Of a stretch of 48,097 bases of DNA, positions 40,039-48,097 are shown piece by piece (positions within the stretch are counted from its first letter, which is position 1; each line of letters begins with the position of its first letter). Under the pieces are notes generated by a model that ran no database searches, had not been told where the DNA came from, and saw only the letters and a program-made list of their open reading frames with translations. This DNA comes from a virus, in IMG/VR virus record IMGVR_UViG_3300035698_024544, positions 1-48,097 of that record. One strand, given 5' to 3'. The position numbers and the translations under genes were made by a program.

Positions 40039-42282
40039 CTAGATCTCAGGTGCTGACCTTATCGCTGATATCAACTGTTCCCATTCTTTTCCAGCAGCAC
40101 TCATGTCCTCACCTGCCATATGCATTGCAATCATTTCGGCAAACTTTTCTTGCTTGTCAAAAGCCGCATACTTGCTAACCTTGAAAACAGGCATTTTCTT
40201 TATTGCCGCCTTGAAATCATTATCCACACGAGTAAATCCAAACTGAAGGGCATGGCCGAGTTCGTGATGAACGATAGAAGCTACCGGGTCTTTGCGATTA
40301 AGAACATTGTGCCTTGTATACATATTGCTCTTGTCTTTGCGATATGACTCTTCAACATAATCCATCTGGGAATGCATTCGCGCTTTGGTCTGGTTTTTGT
40401 TTACGCCGAGTCTCATTCGGCCATTGTGAGGCCAATGCGTGAGGTTCCCGAGATGATTTGACCTTGTAACGATCAGGCCATCAAACTGGATCCTATTCAG
40501 TGTCTCCTTTTTCAAGCGGAATTCATTCGCAACATCCGTGAATCCCCGATTTATTGAATTAATAGTGTCAATGTCATACTTGCCATAGGCTGCCCTTGGT
40601 AAGCCCAAAACTTCTTTCGCATACCTTTCGGCCGACTTGAGGTTCTTCGCCTCAATATAATCACCATACGGCTTGTCACGGGTCACACCTGAAACATCAA
40701 AGGATCCCATTCGAGTTGTACTCGAAGGCGCTGATGGTTTCGGCTTCGGCTTCGGCTTCGGCTTGGCCGGAGCAGGCTTCGGCGCAACAGCCACGGGAGG
40801 AGGCGTCGGTGTCGGCCTTGGAACAGGTTTCGGCACGGGCTTCGGTTTCACAGGCGCAGGCGTCCTTACAGGCGGAGGAGCAGCGACCCGCGTCGTCGTC
40901 ATTTCAGGAATCGTGGTCGTTCTGCAGAGCGCATGGTACGGCGGAAAACCTATCCCTTCTTTTACAAGACCTCCTCCGCTACGATTCATGCTCGATCCCT
41001 GGGGTCCGCTTGTCCCAAGGGTCTTAGTGCCGCCTCCTGCTGTCGGCTTTACGATGGCGAAGCTTCCGTCCTCCTGCCTCTTTGACGACATCCACGGCAT
41101 CGCTGTGGTGATATCCTCCGGGTCTTGAAGCGCTTCCGCAACTACGTTCAGTTTAATCGTTTCCCTGACCGGGATGATCGTTCCGTCCATTGCCTTGCAA
41201 ACTACAGTCGTCGCCTCGTCGAGCATCGCCAATACCCGGGCGTTTTCTATCTCCGCCTCGGCGTAGGCACCCATCAGCGACCGGGATCGCGCCCTGTTCA
41301 CGAAATTCATTGATACAACATTCAAATAAAGAGCTTGCTTCTTCGCGTAGGAATCTGGTAACGCAAGCGCCAGGTCCCCCGCGATCTCATCAGCGCCGAG
41401 CCCTTGAGCCAGTCCTTTCTCAACGATACCCTGAGCCCTCAGCGACATCGAGGCTGAACGCTTACCAAAACTGTTCCGCACAAAGTTGTAATTCGAGTTA
41501 GAAATAGAATCGACCGCCTTCAGGTCAGGCAGTTCTAGGCTCAGCGATACGTCAAGCCCTTGTTGAAACTTTGTCGCCTTCTTCGTTCCTCGAAAAATAG
41601 AGTTCGCTGTAGCCTCCAGGGTGGCCTTGTAACGAGGAAGGAATTTTGGGAACGCCTTCTTAGGTAGAGCGCCACGGATGGCCGTGAACATAGACTCACG
41701 CTTGCGCTTGTCATTGAACCACGCCTTTCCGCCGACTGCATCCATGATTTTCTGTAACTGCTCAGCATCCGGTTCCTTGTGTAGCTTTTTTAGTTTTGCT
41801 TTGAACGCCATCGTCGCAGACAGAAACCCGGTCGGCGTCGTTGGGTCGATCCTTCCCGCCTTGTCGAGGTCCATCTTTTCGCCGGTCAATAGATACAAAG
41901 CGGTTGACGCCTCATCCAGGGCGTCCATCACGTAATCAGAAAACGTCACTTCGTCGAACGCCCGGGCGTTTTCCCAAACGACCACGTCACAAGCCTTGGC
42001 AATGGGATAGGCGACTGTGACCTGCTTCTGTGACGAGACGGCCAGGGCCATCGCCGCCTTGTCTACAACCTTGTCCGGTGTTCCCAGGGCGAAGCGCTTA
42101 AAAGCCCGTTGACCTTCCATGATGACAGGACCGGAGGCGTACAAGGTAGGTACAAAATTAGAAGACGCACCGAGTGTGATTAAGGCAACGACCGGGTCAT
42201 CGCCCAGCTTTCGAAACGGAAGAAGCGCGAAGCATCCGCTCGCGCCCTTGGAAAGGATCAGCCTGTGATCTCCCGTAGTCAT
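40039..42282 (-). CDS. MuF-type head protein with C-terminal zincin-like metallopeptidase domain
   Basis: A 747-aa protein with three parts. Residues about 210-465 are MuF/SPP1 gp7-like, with MLDEATTVVCKAMDG near 353-366 and FPPYHALCRTTTIPEM near 446-461, the place of the usual HPxCRC motif. Residues 468-520 are a Pro/Lys-rich linker. Residues 520-747 contain HHELGHALQFG, with the zinc motif HELGH at 673-677 and a likely third ligand in FAEMIAMH (E716). Phage MuF proteins are known to carry variable C-terminal toxin or effector domains. ATG 42282 overlaps the upstream stop (ATGA). It follows portal and a zinc-ribbon gene. Confidence 0.85.
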   Translation of the reverse strand: MTTGDHRLILSKGASGCFALLPFRKLGDDPVVALITLGASSNFVPTLYASGPVIMEGQRAFKRFALGTPDKVVDKAAMALAVSSQKQVTVAYPIAKACDVVVWENARAFDEVTFSDYVMDALDEASTALYLLTGEKMDLDKAGRIDPTTPTGFLSATMAFKAKLKKLHKEPDAEQLQKIMDAVGGKAWFNDKRKRESMFTAIRGALPKKAFPKFLPRYKATLEATANSIFRGTKKATKFQQGLDVSLSLELPDLKAVDSISNSNYNFVRNSFGKRSASMSLRAQGIVEKGLAQGLGADEIAGDLALALPDSYAKKQALYLNVVSMNFVNRARSRSLMGAYAEAEIENARVLAMLDEATTVVCKAMDGTIIPVRETIKLNVVAEALQDPEDITTAMPWMSSKRQEDGSFAIVKPTAGGGTKTLGTSGPQGSSMNRSGGGLVKEGIGFPPYHALCRTTTIPEMTTTRVAAPPPVRTPAPVKPKPVPKPVPRPTPTPPPVAVAPKPAPAKPKPKPKPKPSAPSSTTRMGSFDVSGVTRDKPYGDYIEAKNLKSAERYAKEVLGLPRAAYGKYDIDTINSINRGFTDVANEFRLKKETLNRIQFDGLIVTRSNHLGNLTHWPHNGRMRLGVNKNQTKARMHSQMDYVEESYRKDKSNMYTRHNVLNRKDPVASIVHHELGHALQFGFTRVDNDFKAAIKKMPVFKVSKYAAFDKQEKFAEMIAMHMAGEDMSAAGKEWEQLISAIRSAPEI

Positions 42283-42758
42283 TTTGAAAGACCGATTACC
42301 TTTCCACCCTGAACACTCCACTTGTGCGCGCATCCAGGGCAATTACACTCAAATACAGCAAGGACGTCGCCCGGGTGGCCATTGTTTGGCTTGACGACGG
42401 TTGGCTCCTTGGGCGTTCCCGTCGCAATAAGCCCAGGCCACATTCCCAGCGTTCCGCAATAGGCACAAGTCCCCGCTAAGACAGGGTATGTCTCGTCGCT
42501 ATCTCGCCTGTACCGGTAGAGGACACCCTGCTCCATGGAGCCGTCGAAATCAGAGGAGAGCTTTACTGGAGCCAGGGTAACCCTTGTAACCCTCAAACCC
42601 TTGCTCGGCGTATACCGTTTGGCTTTCACGTCATCGTCCCCCAACCCGTCCAGGCCGACAGCTTTCTTGAGCCTGGACGTCATGTCGAAAGCCGAACCAC
42701 GATTATCCCCGCATGACGTCTGACCCTGAGAGTTTTGCTGTAGAGACATGCGAGCCAT
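42279..42758 (-). CDS. Zinc-ribbon protein between portal and MuF genes
   Basis: A 159-aa protein. The C-terminal half has CAYCGTLGMW and CNCPGCAHKWSV, together a zinc ribbon. The N-terminal half is basic and of unknown fold. Its stop overlaps the MuF start, so the two are translationally coupled. SD AAAGG precedes ATG 42758 at fairly long spacing. Confidence 0.7.
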   Translation of the reverse strand: MARMSLQQNSQGQTSCGDNRGSAFDMTSRLKKAVGLDGLGDDDVKAKRYTPSKGLRVTRVTLAPVKLSSDFDGSMEQGVLYRYRRDSDETYPVLAGTCAYCGTLGMWPGLIATGTPKEPTVVKPNNGHPGDVLAVFECNCPGCAHKWSVQGGKVIGLSK

Positions 42759-42763
42759 CAGAT

Positions 42764-44635
42764 TTACGACCTTTCAACTGCATCATTGAATTCACTTCCG
42801 TCCATCTCAATCACATGGAGGCCGACAAGCGCTGCCTGGGCCTTGAAATCATCAGTCAGTACGGCTGCGCCCTTTGTTCTTACCTCTTCGATCATAGCCC
42901 TCAGCCGTGCAGCCATTTCGCTTAATTCTTTGTCGCCTTCAGGGTCACCGCCGGCATCGCCATCGCCCGGGTCTGCGGTATGGTCTTCCCCGGCTACTTC
43001 AGCAGGGACGATACCGAGCTTCGTTACCTCCAAAGGCTGATTCATCCACCACTTGTCAAGCGCAGGCAGGCTGAGGCCGAGAGCATCACCCAATTTTTGC
43101 CTACCCTCGCTGGGCATCAGCGACATATTCTTCACTCCCAAATCAACGATCTTGGAGATGACTTCAGGGTCAGTGGCTTGTGACCCGAGGCTTTTAAACC
43201 GAGTAATAGTAAGGCCGACCTCCGGACCGAGCCGGTGATTCATGATCCAGTCAAAGTCGCTCCGTTCAGGCGCGAAGACTTGGCTTTCCGCAAACAGGAT
43301 AGAGGCGAAAGCAGTCGCCCGGTTCACGTCCCTGACCACTCCGCGAAGTAACTGAGGAAGGCGGAAGGCTGCGCCTATCTTTTCCATGTTTTTGTCGTCA
43401 TAGTTTTGGAACAGGGCGTCATGCTGCATGGAGTCGAACAGCTTGTGAACTTCGATCACCGGAACATGTGGGGATTTGACGTCTCCACGGGCTGCAGGAG
43501 ACTGGGCCTCGATGATCATGATCTTGTGGAAATTGCCGAGCCCTTTTAGCTGGTGTTCCACGAAGCCTTCGAGCTTCTTGACGGATTTCTCCCTCAGGTT
43601 ACCCCCCGCAACCGTAATCATCACAGGCGGGATGCCTTTGTTGTCAAAGAACGTATAATTCACTTCTCCAGCCAAACGGGATCCTCGCGCCTCAAGCAAC
43701 ACGCCGATCCAACGAGGTACGCCGTAATTCGTCCCAGGGAAATAATTCTTGAAATGTAATATTTCAGTTCCAGGTGAATCGTCTGGATGAATCGTTCCCC
43801 CAGCCTTAGCCGTGTTGAAGGCGGTCAGGTCTTCAAAAATCTCACCTGTCTTTTGGGAAATGGTACGAGGGTCGCCGAGCTCCTTGAACCACACGATGAT
43901 TCCCTCGGAAGACTCCATTGTGAAAGTGCGATACCTTCGCTGAAATTCCTCACGCTCGTGCTTCAGCGGGCCGACCTGACGCCAGCTATAAGCGGTCCCT
44001 GGCCTCTTGGTCAGTGGTCCCAAGCGCATCTTCGTGGTAGGCGCGTGGCGTATCCTGCGAACGCGACCAACCTTGTCCCGCAAGATTTCCCAGTACCCGT
44101 TCCCCGTAGCTTCGTAGTCCAGGCGGGTCACCATCCGAAGGCTAATAAAGCTCATGTCCGGACAGCAAGAATTGAAAAACGCTTCGCCCAGGATTCGCTC
44201 CCTTTGGGACGTCGCTTTCAGCTTCTCCACGTACCCATCAATTTCCTCCTTTGATGGTTCTGGAGGAGCATCCGTCTCGCCGTCAGGATCTTCGACCATC
44301 CACGTCTCTATCCTTTCGGCGTAAAGGGTTTCCTTCACAAGCTCCCATCCAGCGGCAGTGCTGAAGTCAGCGATAGGAGCAATGGAAAAACCAGTCCCAT
44401 CAATGTTGACCCTGTAAGAATCAACAGCGCTTCTCATGCAATTGGATTCTTCGAATACTTTAACAAGGCCATCAGGAGAGTAAGGAGGTAACAGCGAACC
44501 ACTTGCCGCCTTCGTACCGATAGCTTCTTCGCCCGTGAGTTGCTGTGAATCGCTGACACCAGCGCCTTCACCGCCGACAAACTTCAGGACGATTCCGCTA
44601 CCCTGATTTACAATTTGAGTTCGCGTGTTACCCAT
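42764..44635 (-). CDS. Portal protein (PBSX-like)
   Basis: A 623-aa protein. Portal features include EESNCMRSAVDSYRVNIDGT early on, YFPGTNYGVPRWIGVLLEAR in the clip/stem region, then FFDNKGIPPVMITVAGG and LKGLGNFHKIMIIEAQSP, and FRLPQLLRGVVRDVNRATAF. This matches PBSX-type portals. It forms the dodecameric ring for packaging. SD GGAGG precedes ATG 44635. Confidence 0.9.
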   Translation of the reverse strand: MGNTRTQIVNQGSGIVLKFVGGEGAGVSDSQQLTGEEAIGTKAASGSLLPPYSPDGLVKVFEESNCMRSAVDSYRVNIDGTGFSIAPIADFSTAAGWELVKETLYAERIETWMVEDPDGETDAPPEPSKEEIDGYVEKLKATSQRERILGEAFFNSCCPDMSFISLRMVTRLDYEATGNGYWEILRDKVGRVRRIRHAPTTKMRLGPLTKRPGTAYSWRQVGPLKHEREEFQRRYRTFTMESSEGIIVWFKELGDPRTISQKTGEIFEDLTAFNTAKAGGTIHPDDSPGTEILHFKNYFPGTNYGVPRWIGVLLEARGSRLAGEVNYTFFDNKGIPPVMITVAGGNLREKSVKKLEGFVEHQLKGLGNFHKIMIIEAQSPAARGDVKSPHVPVIEVHKLFDSMQHDALFQNYDDKNMEKIGAAFRLPQLLRGVVRDVNRATAFASILFAESQVFAPERSDFDWIMNHRLGPEVGLTITRFKSLGSQATDPEVISKIVDLGVKNMSLMPSEGRQKLGDALGLSLPALDKWWMNQPLEVTKLGIVPAEVAGEDHTADPGDGDAGGDPEGDKELSEMAARLRAMIEEVRTKGAAVLTDDFKAQAALVGLHVIEMDGSEFNDAVERS

Positions 44636-44644
44636 GGAGGCCTC

Positions 44645-45244
44645 CTATTTAACGTACTCCAGAGTGGATCCAGCGGAATCGGTGATTATGTGAACGTCGA
44701 ACTCTTTCAAGTGGGCGTCCCCGGTATACCCATCCGCTCCAGCAAAAAGCGTACTGTCGTTCCCGGTATCCCTGAACAGGGCGAAATCGACTATTGCGCT
44801 TAGCGATGTGATGGCAGAAAGGTCAATGCTGGGAAATTCGGTGATCTGGAGAATCGGGTTCGTAGTGAACGTGGCCATCCTTTTTGTCGCTGGTACCAGG
44901 AGCGCCCAAGCCGGGACTTCCGCTCCGTTAGCGTACGCTCGGTAAGCGAGCAGGAAATTGGGGTCCGCGTCAGCGTTTTGCAGCCAGTGGACGTGAGGAT
45001 AGATCGCACTCCCGAGCTTCCACTTGTGAGGCAACTGTAAAACATAACTGAGCGGGTGGGTTGGGTATACAGCGTTTGAAGCAATAGCTATCAACCCTTC
45101 GTCAAAGTCATAGTCATGCTTCCCTGCTGAAGCATCGAGCTTCGTTGCGCTTGCGGGGAATTTCTCGTCATCCCACTTATCACCGAAGTAGGCGGTAGGA
45201 CACCCGCGAGCAGTAAAGCGGCCAAGGTGAGAAGTGGTTGTCAT
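44645..45244 (-). CDS. Conserved phage protein with YPHVHW motif
   Basis: A 199-aa beta-rich protein containing SAIYPHVHWLQNADADPNF. I have seen YPHVHW-type proteins in other phages, often near structural genes, without an assigned role. ATG 45244 overlaps the upstream stop (ATGA), with SD GGGAGG. It directly precedes portal. Confidence 0.7.
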   Translation of the reverse strand: MTTTSHLGRFTARGCPTAYFGDKWDDEKFPASATKLDASAGKHDYDFDEGLIAIASNAVYPTHPLSYVLQLPHKWKLGSAIYPHVHWLQNADADPNFLLAYRAYANGAEVPAWALLVPATKRMATFTTNPILQITEFPSIDLSAITSLSAIVDFALFRDTGNDSTLFAGADGYTGDAHLKEFDVHIITDSAGSTLEYVK

Positions 45245-45567
45245 TGTTCCATACCTCCCATCTGAACGCTTACGTCAACAGCTCCAGCAGTTGAGGTGAT
45301 AACCGGGCGGACATAATCAACGCCCGGGTTTTCAACTGTGACCATTCCGATATTGTCTCCAGCGAGGAGACCAAAGGCTTGGCCCGTTTCGCAGCCGTCC
45401 TTTGGGATAGTGTCGTATTCGCCGCCTTCAATCTTCCACTGGAAAGTCAGGGTACAAGTTCCCGCACCTGATTTCTGAAACGTGAAAGCGAACCTGTCCA
45501 GGTTTGTTACCTTGACCGGGCTCGGCACGGCATCGTCAGTCGCGTTTACAAACGGGTGGGCCAACAT
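45241..45567 (-). CDS. Small beta-rich virion-type protein
   Basis: A 108-aa protein, mostly beta (DRFAFTFQKSGAGTCTLTFQ). It overlaps the end of the upstream gene by 32 nt and the start of the YPHVHW gene by four. SD AAGGAAAAG precedes ATG 45567. No family recognised. Confidence 0.65.
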   Translation of the reverse strand: MLAHPFVNATDDAVPSPVKVTNLDRFAFTFQKSGAGTCTLTFQWKIEGGEYDTIPKDGCETGQAFGLLAGDNIGMVTVENPGVDYVRPVITSTAGAVDVSVQMGGMEQ

Positions 45568-46018
45568 CGTCTTTTCCTTTTTTTAGGTGCCCGAGGGCAA
45601 GTTCGTCATCTGGAATATTCAGTATGTCCCTGAAGAAATCCGCAAGCATCGCCCGTGTCTTCTGGGCGCAGGAGTCAACGTGCTCCTGGAGTCCAACGAT
45701 GGTACTCACAATGACAGCGCTGACAGAAGGTTCAACTCCCTCGCTACTATCACCATTGGTGACTTCTTCCGCGATGGAATTGAACCGTGTACGGATCATA
45801 GATTCTATTCTGGTAATAGTGCGGGAAGCAAATGCCAAGCCGACGCCGTACCCTCGCTTATATCCTACCGAGTATGCATTTCTGAGAGCGCTTCGAATTA
45901 TTTCATCGCTTCCGTTAATACCGGGGATAAGCGCCTCCATGTCTTCAGCCGTCACCATCGTTAGGGATGAAAGTTTAGAGGTCTGTCGTGCGTCGTCTTG
46001 GCCTTGCTTCCCGCTCAT
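45536..46018 (-). CDS. Uncharacterised helical protein
   Basis: A 160-aa protein, mainly helical in the centre (SALRNAYSVGYKRGYGVGLA, then FASRTITRIESMIRTRF). ATG 46018 overlaps the lipoprotein stop (TAATG) with SD GGAGAAGG, so it is preferred over ATG 46078. No family recognised. Confidence 0.65.
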   Translation of the reverse strand: MSGKQGQDDARQTSKLSSLTMVTAEDMEALIPGINGSDEIIRSALRNAYSVGYKRGYGVGLAFASRTITRIESMIRTRFNSIAEEVTNGDSSEGVEPSVSAVIVSTIVGLQEHVDSCAQKTRAMLADFFRDILNIPDDELALGHLKKGKDDVGPPVCKRD

Positions 46019-46413
46019 TAAATACCTTCTCCGCCCTTCCAGGCCGTAGGTAAGGACTGGTTGTTTTTTATCATCCATCGCCTGAGGCTTGCGCAGGGCT
46101 TTTCACTTGGCTTTTTAAGAATGTCACATGTGAATGTATACGCCTCGTCGTCGCAGACCACTGCAATCGTCAGGTAACTATGCTGGACTCCGGTTTCCTT
46201 CGCCTCTGTATAAAGACCGGTCGGTTGCCTGACGAAGGTGTACAGAAGACCCGCACTGTATTCGTTCGGTTGCTGGGCGAGACATTCCACTCCAGCGTCA
46301 ACGAATACCATCTGGTTGTCGGTAACGAATTGCTTCGCACCTGCGCACCCTGCCACGATGCCTACACCGAGCATCAGCACCAGTAGGGCGAAGACCACAA
46401 ACCTGTTTTTCAT
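46018..46413 (-). CDS. Lipoprotein with lipobox
   Basis: A 131-aa protein with a classic lipoprotein signal: a hydrophobic stretch FALLVLMLGVGIV then VAGC, Cys 23 being the lipidation site. The mature part is small, with three further Cys. Candidates are superinfection exclusion, spanin outer subunit or immunity; a location between terminase and portal genes is unusual for a lysis gene. SD GGAGG precedes ATG 46413. Confidence 0.75.
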   Translation of the reverse strand: MKNRFVVFALLVLMLGVGIVAGCAGAKQFVTDNQMVFVDAGVECLAQQPNEYSAGLLYTFVRQPTGLYTEAKETGVQHSYLTIAVVCDDEAYTFTCDILKKPSEKPCASLRRWMIKNNQSLPTAWKGGEGI

Positions 46414-46475
46414 CTCGAACCTCCGTTCTGTTATGGCAATGTTGCCGTCCTGGGAAAACGCCCGTTTTGTTTGGG

Positions 46476-46670
46476 CTATCGATTGCGCTTTTTGAACGTG
46501 CTCACAAGGCCATCAAGCTTTCGATCATACTTTGCCCGCTTCCTCGCTCTGCCTCGATCTATGCGCGCCTTATTGATCTCGCCGCCTACATACTTCACCA
46601 ACTGAACCGTCGCTTCGAATATAGCGCCTATGCCAATGACGATCGTAGCTACGTTCTTCAGGCCTTTCAT
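46476..46670 (-). CDS. Small basic protein with hydrophobic N-terminus
   Basis: A 64-aa protein. A hydrophobic N-terminal third (VATIVIGIGAIFEATVQLV) is followed by a highly basic tail (RGRARKRAKYDRKLDG). Start ATG 46670 has SD GGAAGG and overlaps the upstream stop by four bases; a longer in-frame start has no such support. Possibly a small membrane protein. Confidence 0.65.
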   Translation of the reverse strand: MKGLKNVATIVIGIGAIFEATVQLVKYVGGEINKARIDRGRARKRAKYDRKLDGLVSTFKKRNR

Positions 46671-46924
46671 TTGTAGACCTTCCTTCGCCTTAGAGGAAGG
46701 GTAAACGTTTTGAGATTGAAAGGGCGATACATGGTATCCCAGCCGGTCTTCGGGATAATCGGAAAAAGGATACCGACAGACATTAACTTGCCCTGCCCAC
46801 CGGTGGAGGTTTTGTCGTACTCCTTGAAGACACGGAAGAACATCCATTGGAAAATATACCAATTGAGCCATCCAAAGAAAGACAGGTCGTCAGGCTTGTT
46901 GCCCGTAGTATTCGATTTTCCCAT
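46667..46924 (-). CDS. Small protein with aromatic hydrophobic segment
   Basis: An 85-aa protein with a Trp/Phe-rich hydrophobic region (LSFFGWLNWYIFQWMFFRVF) and a basic C-terminus. Likely membrane-associated. ATG 46924 is coupled to the upstream stop (TAATG). Confidence 0.65.
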   Translation of the reverse strand: MGKSNTTGNKPDDLSFFGWLNWYIFQWMFFRVFKEYDKTSTGGQGKLMSVGILFPIIPKTGWDTMYRPFNLKTFTLPLRRRKVYK

Positions 46925-47538
46925 TAGTTTAGATCCTTATGACTGCTGGCTTTTCCTTCGTCAAGGCATTTGCCGCATACGGTAATCCATTGGATGCCAT
47001 CGAAGCCTTCTCCTGTCATCGGCTTGCGCTCGGGCACCCGCGCCCAGCCTGGAGGCATCTTAGGTATGCCGCACTGTAAGCCATGGGAAGGCGTGACGAC
47101 TCGGCATTCTTCACAAACGAACGAATCGATGTCGGTTCTGTAACCGCTTGGCCCGTCCACCTGTACGGTTCGTTCGCCGTCCTTGGAAACTACCGTTTTA
47201 GCCTTGAGCTTTTCTGACGCCTCAAGCGCCCGGTCCAGGGCATCGGGCCCTACACCTCCGTTTGCCTGGACGCAAGAACAGATGATTGGGATCTTCTTGG
47301 TTCGTTCCTTTTTAGAACGCTTCTGCTTTTGGCGGAAACCGGGTTTGGCGGACTTCTGCGGTGATTCCATGGTCTGGTACGCCCGAATACCCGTTCCCTT
47401 GCAGTTGGGACATCCAGGGTCCGCCTTGCTGACGTCAACATCAGCCGCCAGCCGGATGCGGGGGAACATATCCACACCAGTTTCCGCCTTGTGGGTTGCG
47501 GCTGCATTAACGATGGCTTTTTTCAGAGGATTGCTCAT
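46924..47538 (-). CDS. Cys-rich zinc-binding protein
   Basis: A 204-aa protein with four Cys pairs: CPNCKGTG (43-50, DnaJ-zinc-finger-like), CSC near 87-89, CEEC near 142-145 and CGKC near 188-191, suggesting two zinc sites. Start ATG 47538 has SD AAAGGA, whereas upstream in-frame starts have none and would overlap the promoter. First gene after the promoter at 47585-47613. Function unknown. Confidence 0.75.
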   Translation of the reverse strand: MSNPLKKAIVNAAATHKAETGVDMFPRIRLAADVDVSKADPGCPNCKGTGIRAYQTMESPQKSAKPGFRQKQKRSKKERTKKIPIICSCVQANGGVGPDALDRALEASEKLKAKTVVSKDGERTVQVDGPSGYRTDIDSFVCEECRVVTPSHGLQCGIPKMPPGWARVPERKPMTGEGFDGIQWITVCGKCLDEGKASSHKDLN

Positions 47539-47584
47539 ACTGTTCCTTTCGATTTGCCGGGAGTCACGACCCGTAGCCAACCAG

Positions 47585-47613
47585 ATTATAACGACATGAA
47601 TTATTGAAAGCAA
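47585..47613 (-). promoter_or_regulatory. Sigma70-type promoter downstream of terminase
   Basis: On the minus strand, TTGCTT (47613-47608) and a perfect TATAAT (47590-47585) with a 17-nt spacer. It would start transcription near 47578 and serve the small-protein, portal and head genes. Confidence 0.75.
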
Positions 47614-47645
47614 GCAAAACGGTTGTCACGTCAAACACATACGAC

Positions 47646-48097
47646 TCACGCAACCTGGGCTTCGTCCTCGTCGTACTCGGTATCATCACCGACCAAAATG
47701 ACCCGTGTAGCGCCATCGCTATCCTCCTGGTGGTCCAGGTATTCCTTGGCGATGAAGTACAGGCCCTGGGAAAAGGCGTCGGCCATGTCGTCATGCCTAC
47801 CAAGCGGAAAATCAAGAAGCTCGGACTCCAGGTCACCGCGCTCGGGTTTTGCCAGGCAACGCGGGTCAAGCTTGTTGATAAAGGAAACAAGCCCATTGTA
47901 CATGTAAGGAGAAACCCGGTTCATCCGCTGGACCTTGTCAGTGGTCGGCTTCATGCGAACGACACGCATTGTTGGGTAGTTCGCCTCCAGGTACTGGGCC
48001 ATCCCTTCTTGAGCAGCGACCGCCTCAACCACTACCGCGTCCGCCTTAAACAGGCGCCAGTCAGCAGCTATCCGCTTTTCCTGCTTCGGCGCTTGCA
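47646..48097 (-). CDS. Terminase large subunit, C-terminal part
   Basis: The frame is open to the right edge (149 codons visible); a GTG at 48032 is internal, not the start. The visible part is the RNase H-like nuclease domain: DAVVVEAVAAQEGMAQYLEA, then PTTDKVQRMNRVSPYM, and near the end FPLGRHDDMADAFSQGL with the conserved HDDMAD acidic motif. The ATPase domain lies outside the window. Terminase cuts and packages the genome through the portal. Stop TGA at 47646-47648, then a promoter. Confidence 0.88.
   Translation of the reverse strand, partial: QAPKQEKRIAADWRLFKADAVVVEAVAAQEGMAQYLEANYPTMRVVRMKPTTDKVQRMNRVSPYMYNGLVSFINKLDPRCLAKPERGDLESELLDFPLGRHDDMADAFSQGLYFIAKEYLDHQEDSDGATRVILVGDDTEYDEDEAQVA

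Overview
The window is a 48 kb piece of a tailed double-stranded DNA bacteriophage with a contractile tail (myovirus morphology). Every convincing gene is on the minus strand, so transcription runs from right to left. Genes are tightly packed, often with ATGA, TAATG or TGATG stop/start overlaps, and nearly all have a good Shine-Dalgarno (SD) sequence. Both window ends cut through genes. No tRNA, rRNA, CRISPR array, integrase, polymerase or endolysin was seen. The host cannot be read from the sequence; SD-led genes and one lipobox lipoprotein indicate a bacterium.

Right to middle (48097 to 29424) is the packaging and head module: terminase large subunit C-terminus, a strong promoter, small accessory proteins including a lipoprotein, portal, a MuF-type head protein fused to a C-terminal zinc-metallopeptidase-like domain, an XkdF-type prohead protease interrupted by an in-frame UGA, scaffold candidates, major capsid protein followed by a terminator, decoration-type proteins, and connector, head-closure, tail-completion and tail-terminator proteins. 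The middle (28990 to 6885) is the tail module: sheath, tube, tape measure (813 aa), LysM-like protein, hub, spike, gp25 and gpJ wedge proteins, several fibre or adhesin proteins, a gpI-like protein with extra beta modules, then two membrane proteins that may form a lysis or holin pair.

From 6884 to about 5250 lies a mostly non-coding region. It holds a promoter/terminator pair bounding a roughly 150-nt transcript, a plus-strand terminator with no plus-strand gene, tandem 11-nt iterons around a hairpin, two 36-nt repeats that are each an inverted repeat, and GTTAAC-containing hexamer repeats. This looks like a replication origin or a dense regulatory region. One small, possibly decayed ORF lies in its left part.

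The most unusual part is 5141 to 2696: five type II hammerhead ribozymes in one leftward operon. Each has the CUGANGA and GAAA cores, a closed stem III ending in GUC, a closed stem I, an open stem II, and a possible pseudoknot between loop I and the nucleotides just after stem II. Helices and pseudoknot are kept while their sequences change between copies. Four ribozymes sit in the 5' leader of a gene just upstream of its SD; the fifth lies downstream of a gene and, with its neighbour, would release a gene-free 213-nt RNA. The operon encodes a 170-aa protein, a small helix-turn-helix-like protein, a Lys/Ala/Pro-rich protein, a phage-type 312-aa protein, a MoxR/RavA-like AAA+ ATPase and, cut by the left edge, a probable VWA-type partner. 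I infer that the primary transcript cleaves itself into separate mRNAs with 5'-hydroxyl, hairpin-capped ends.
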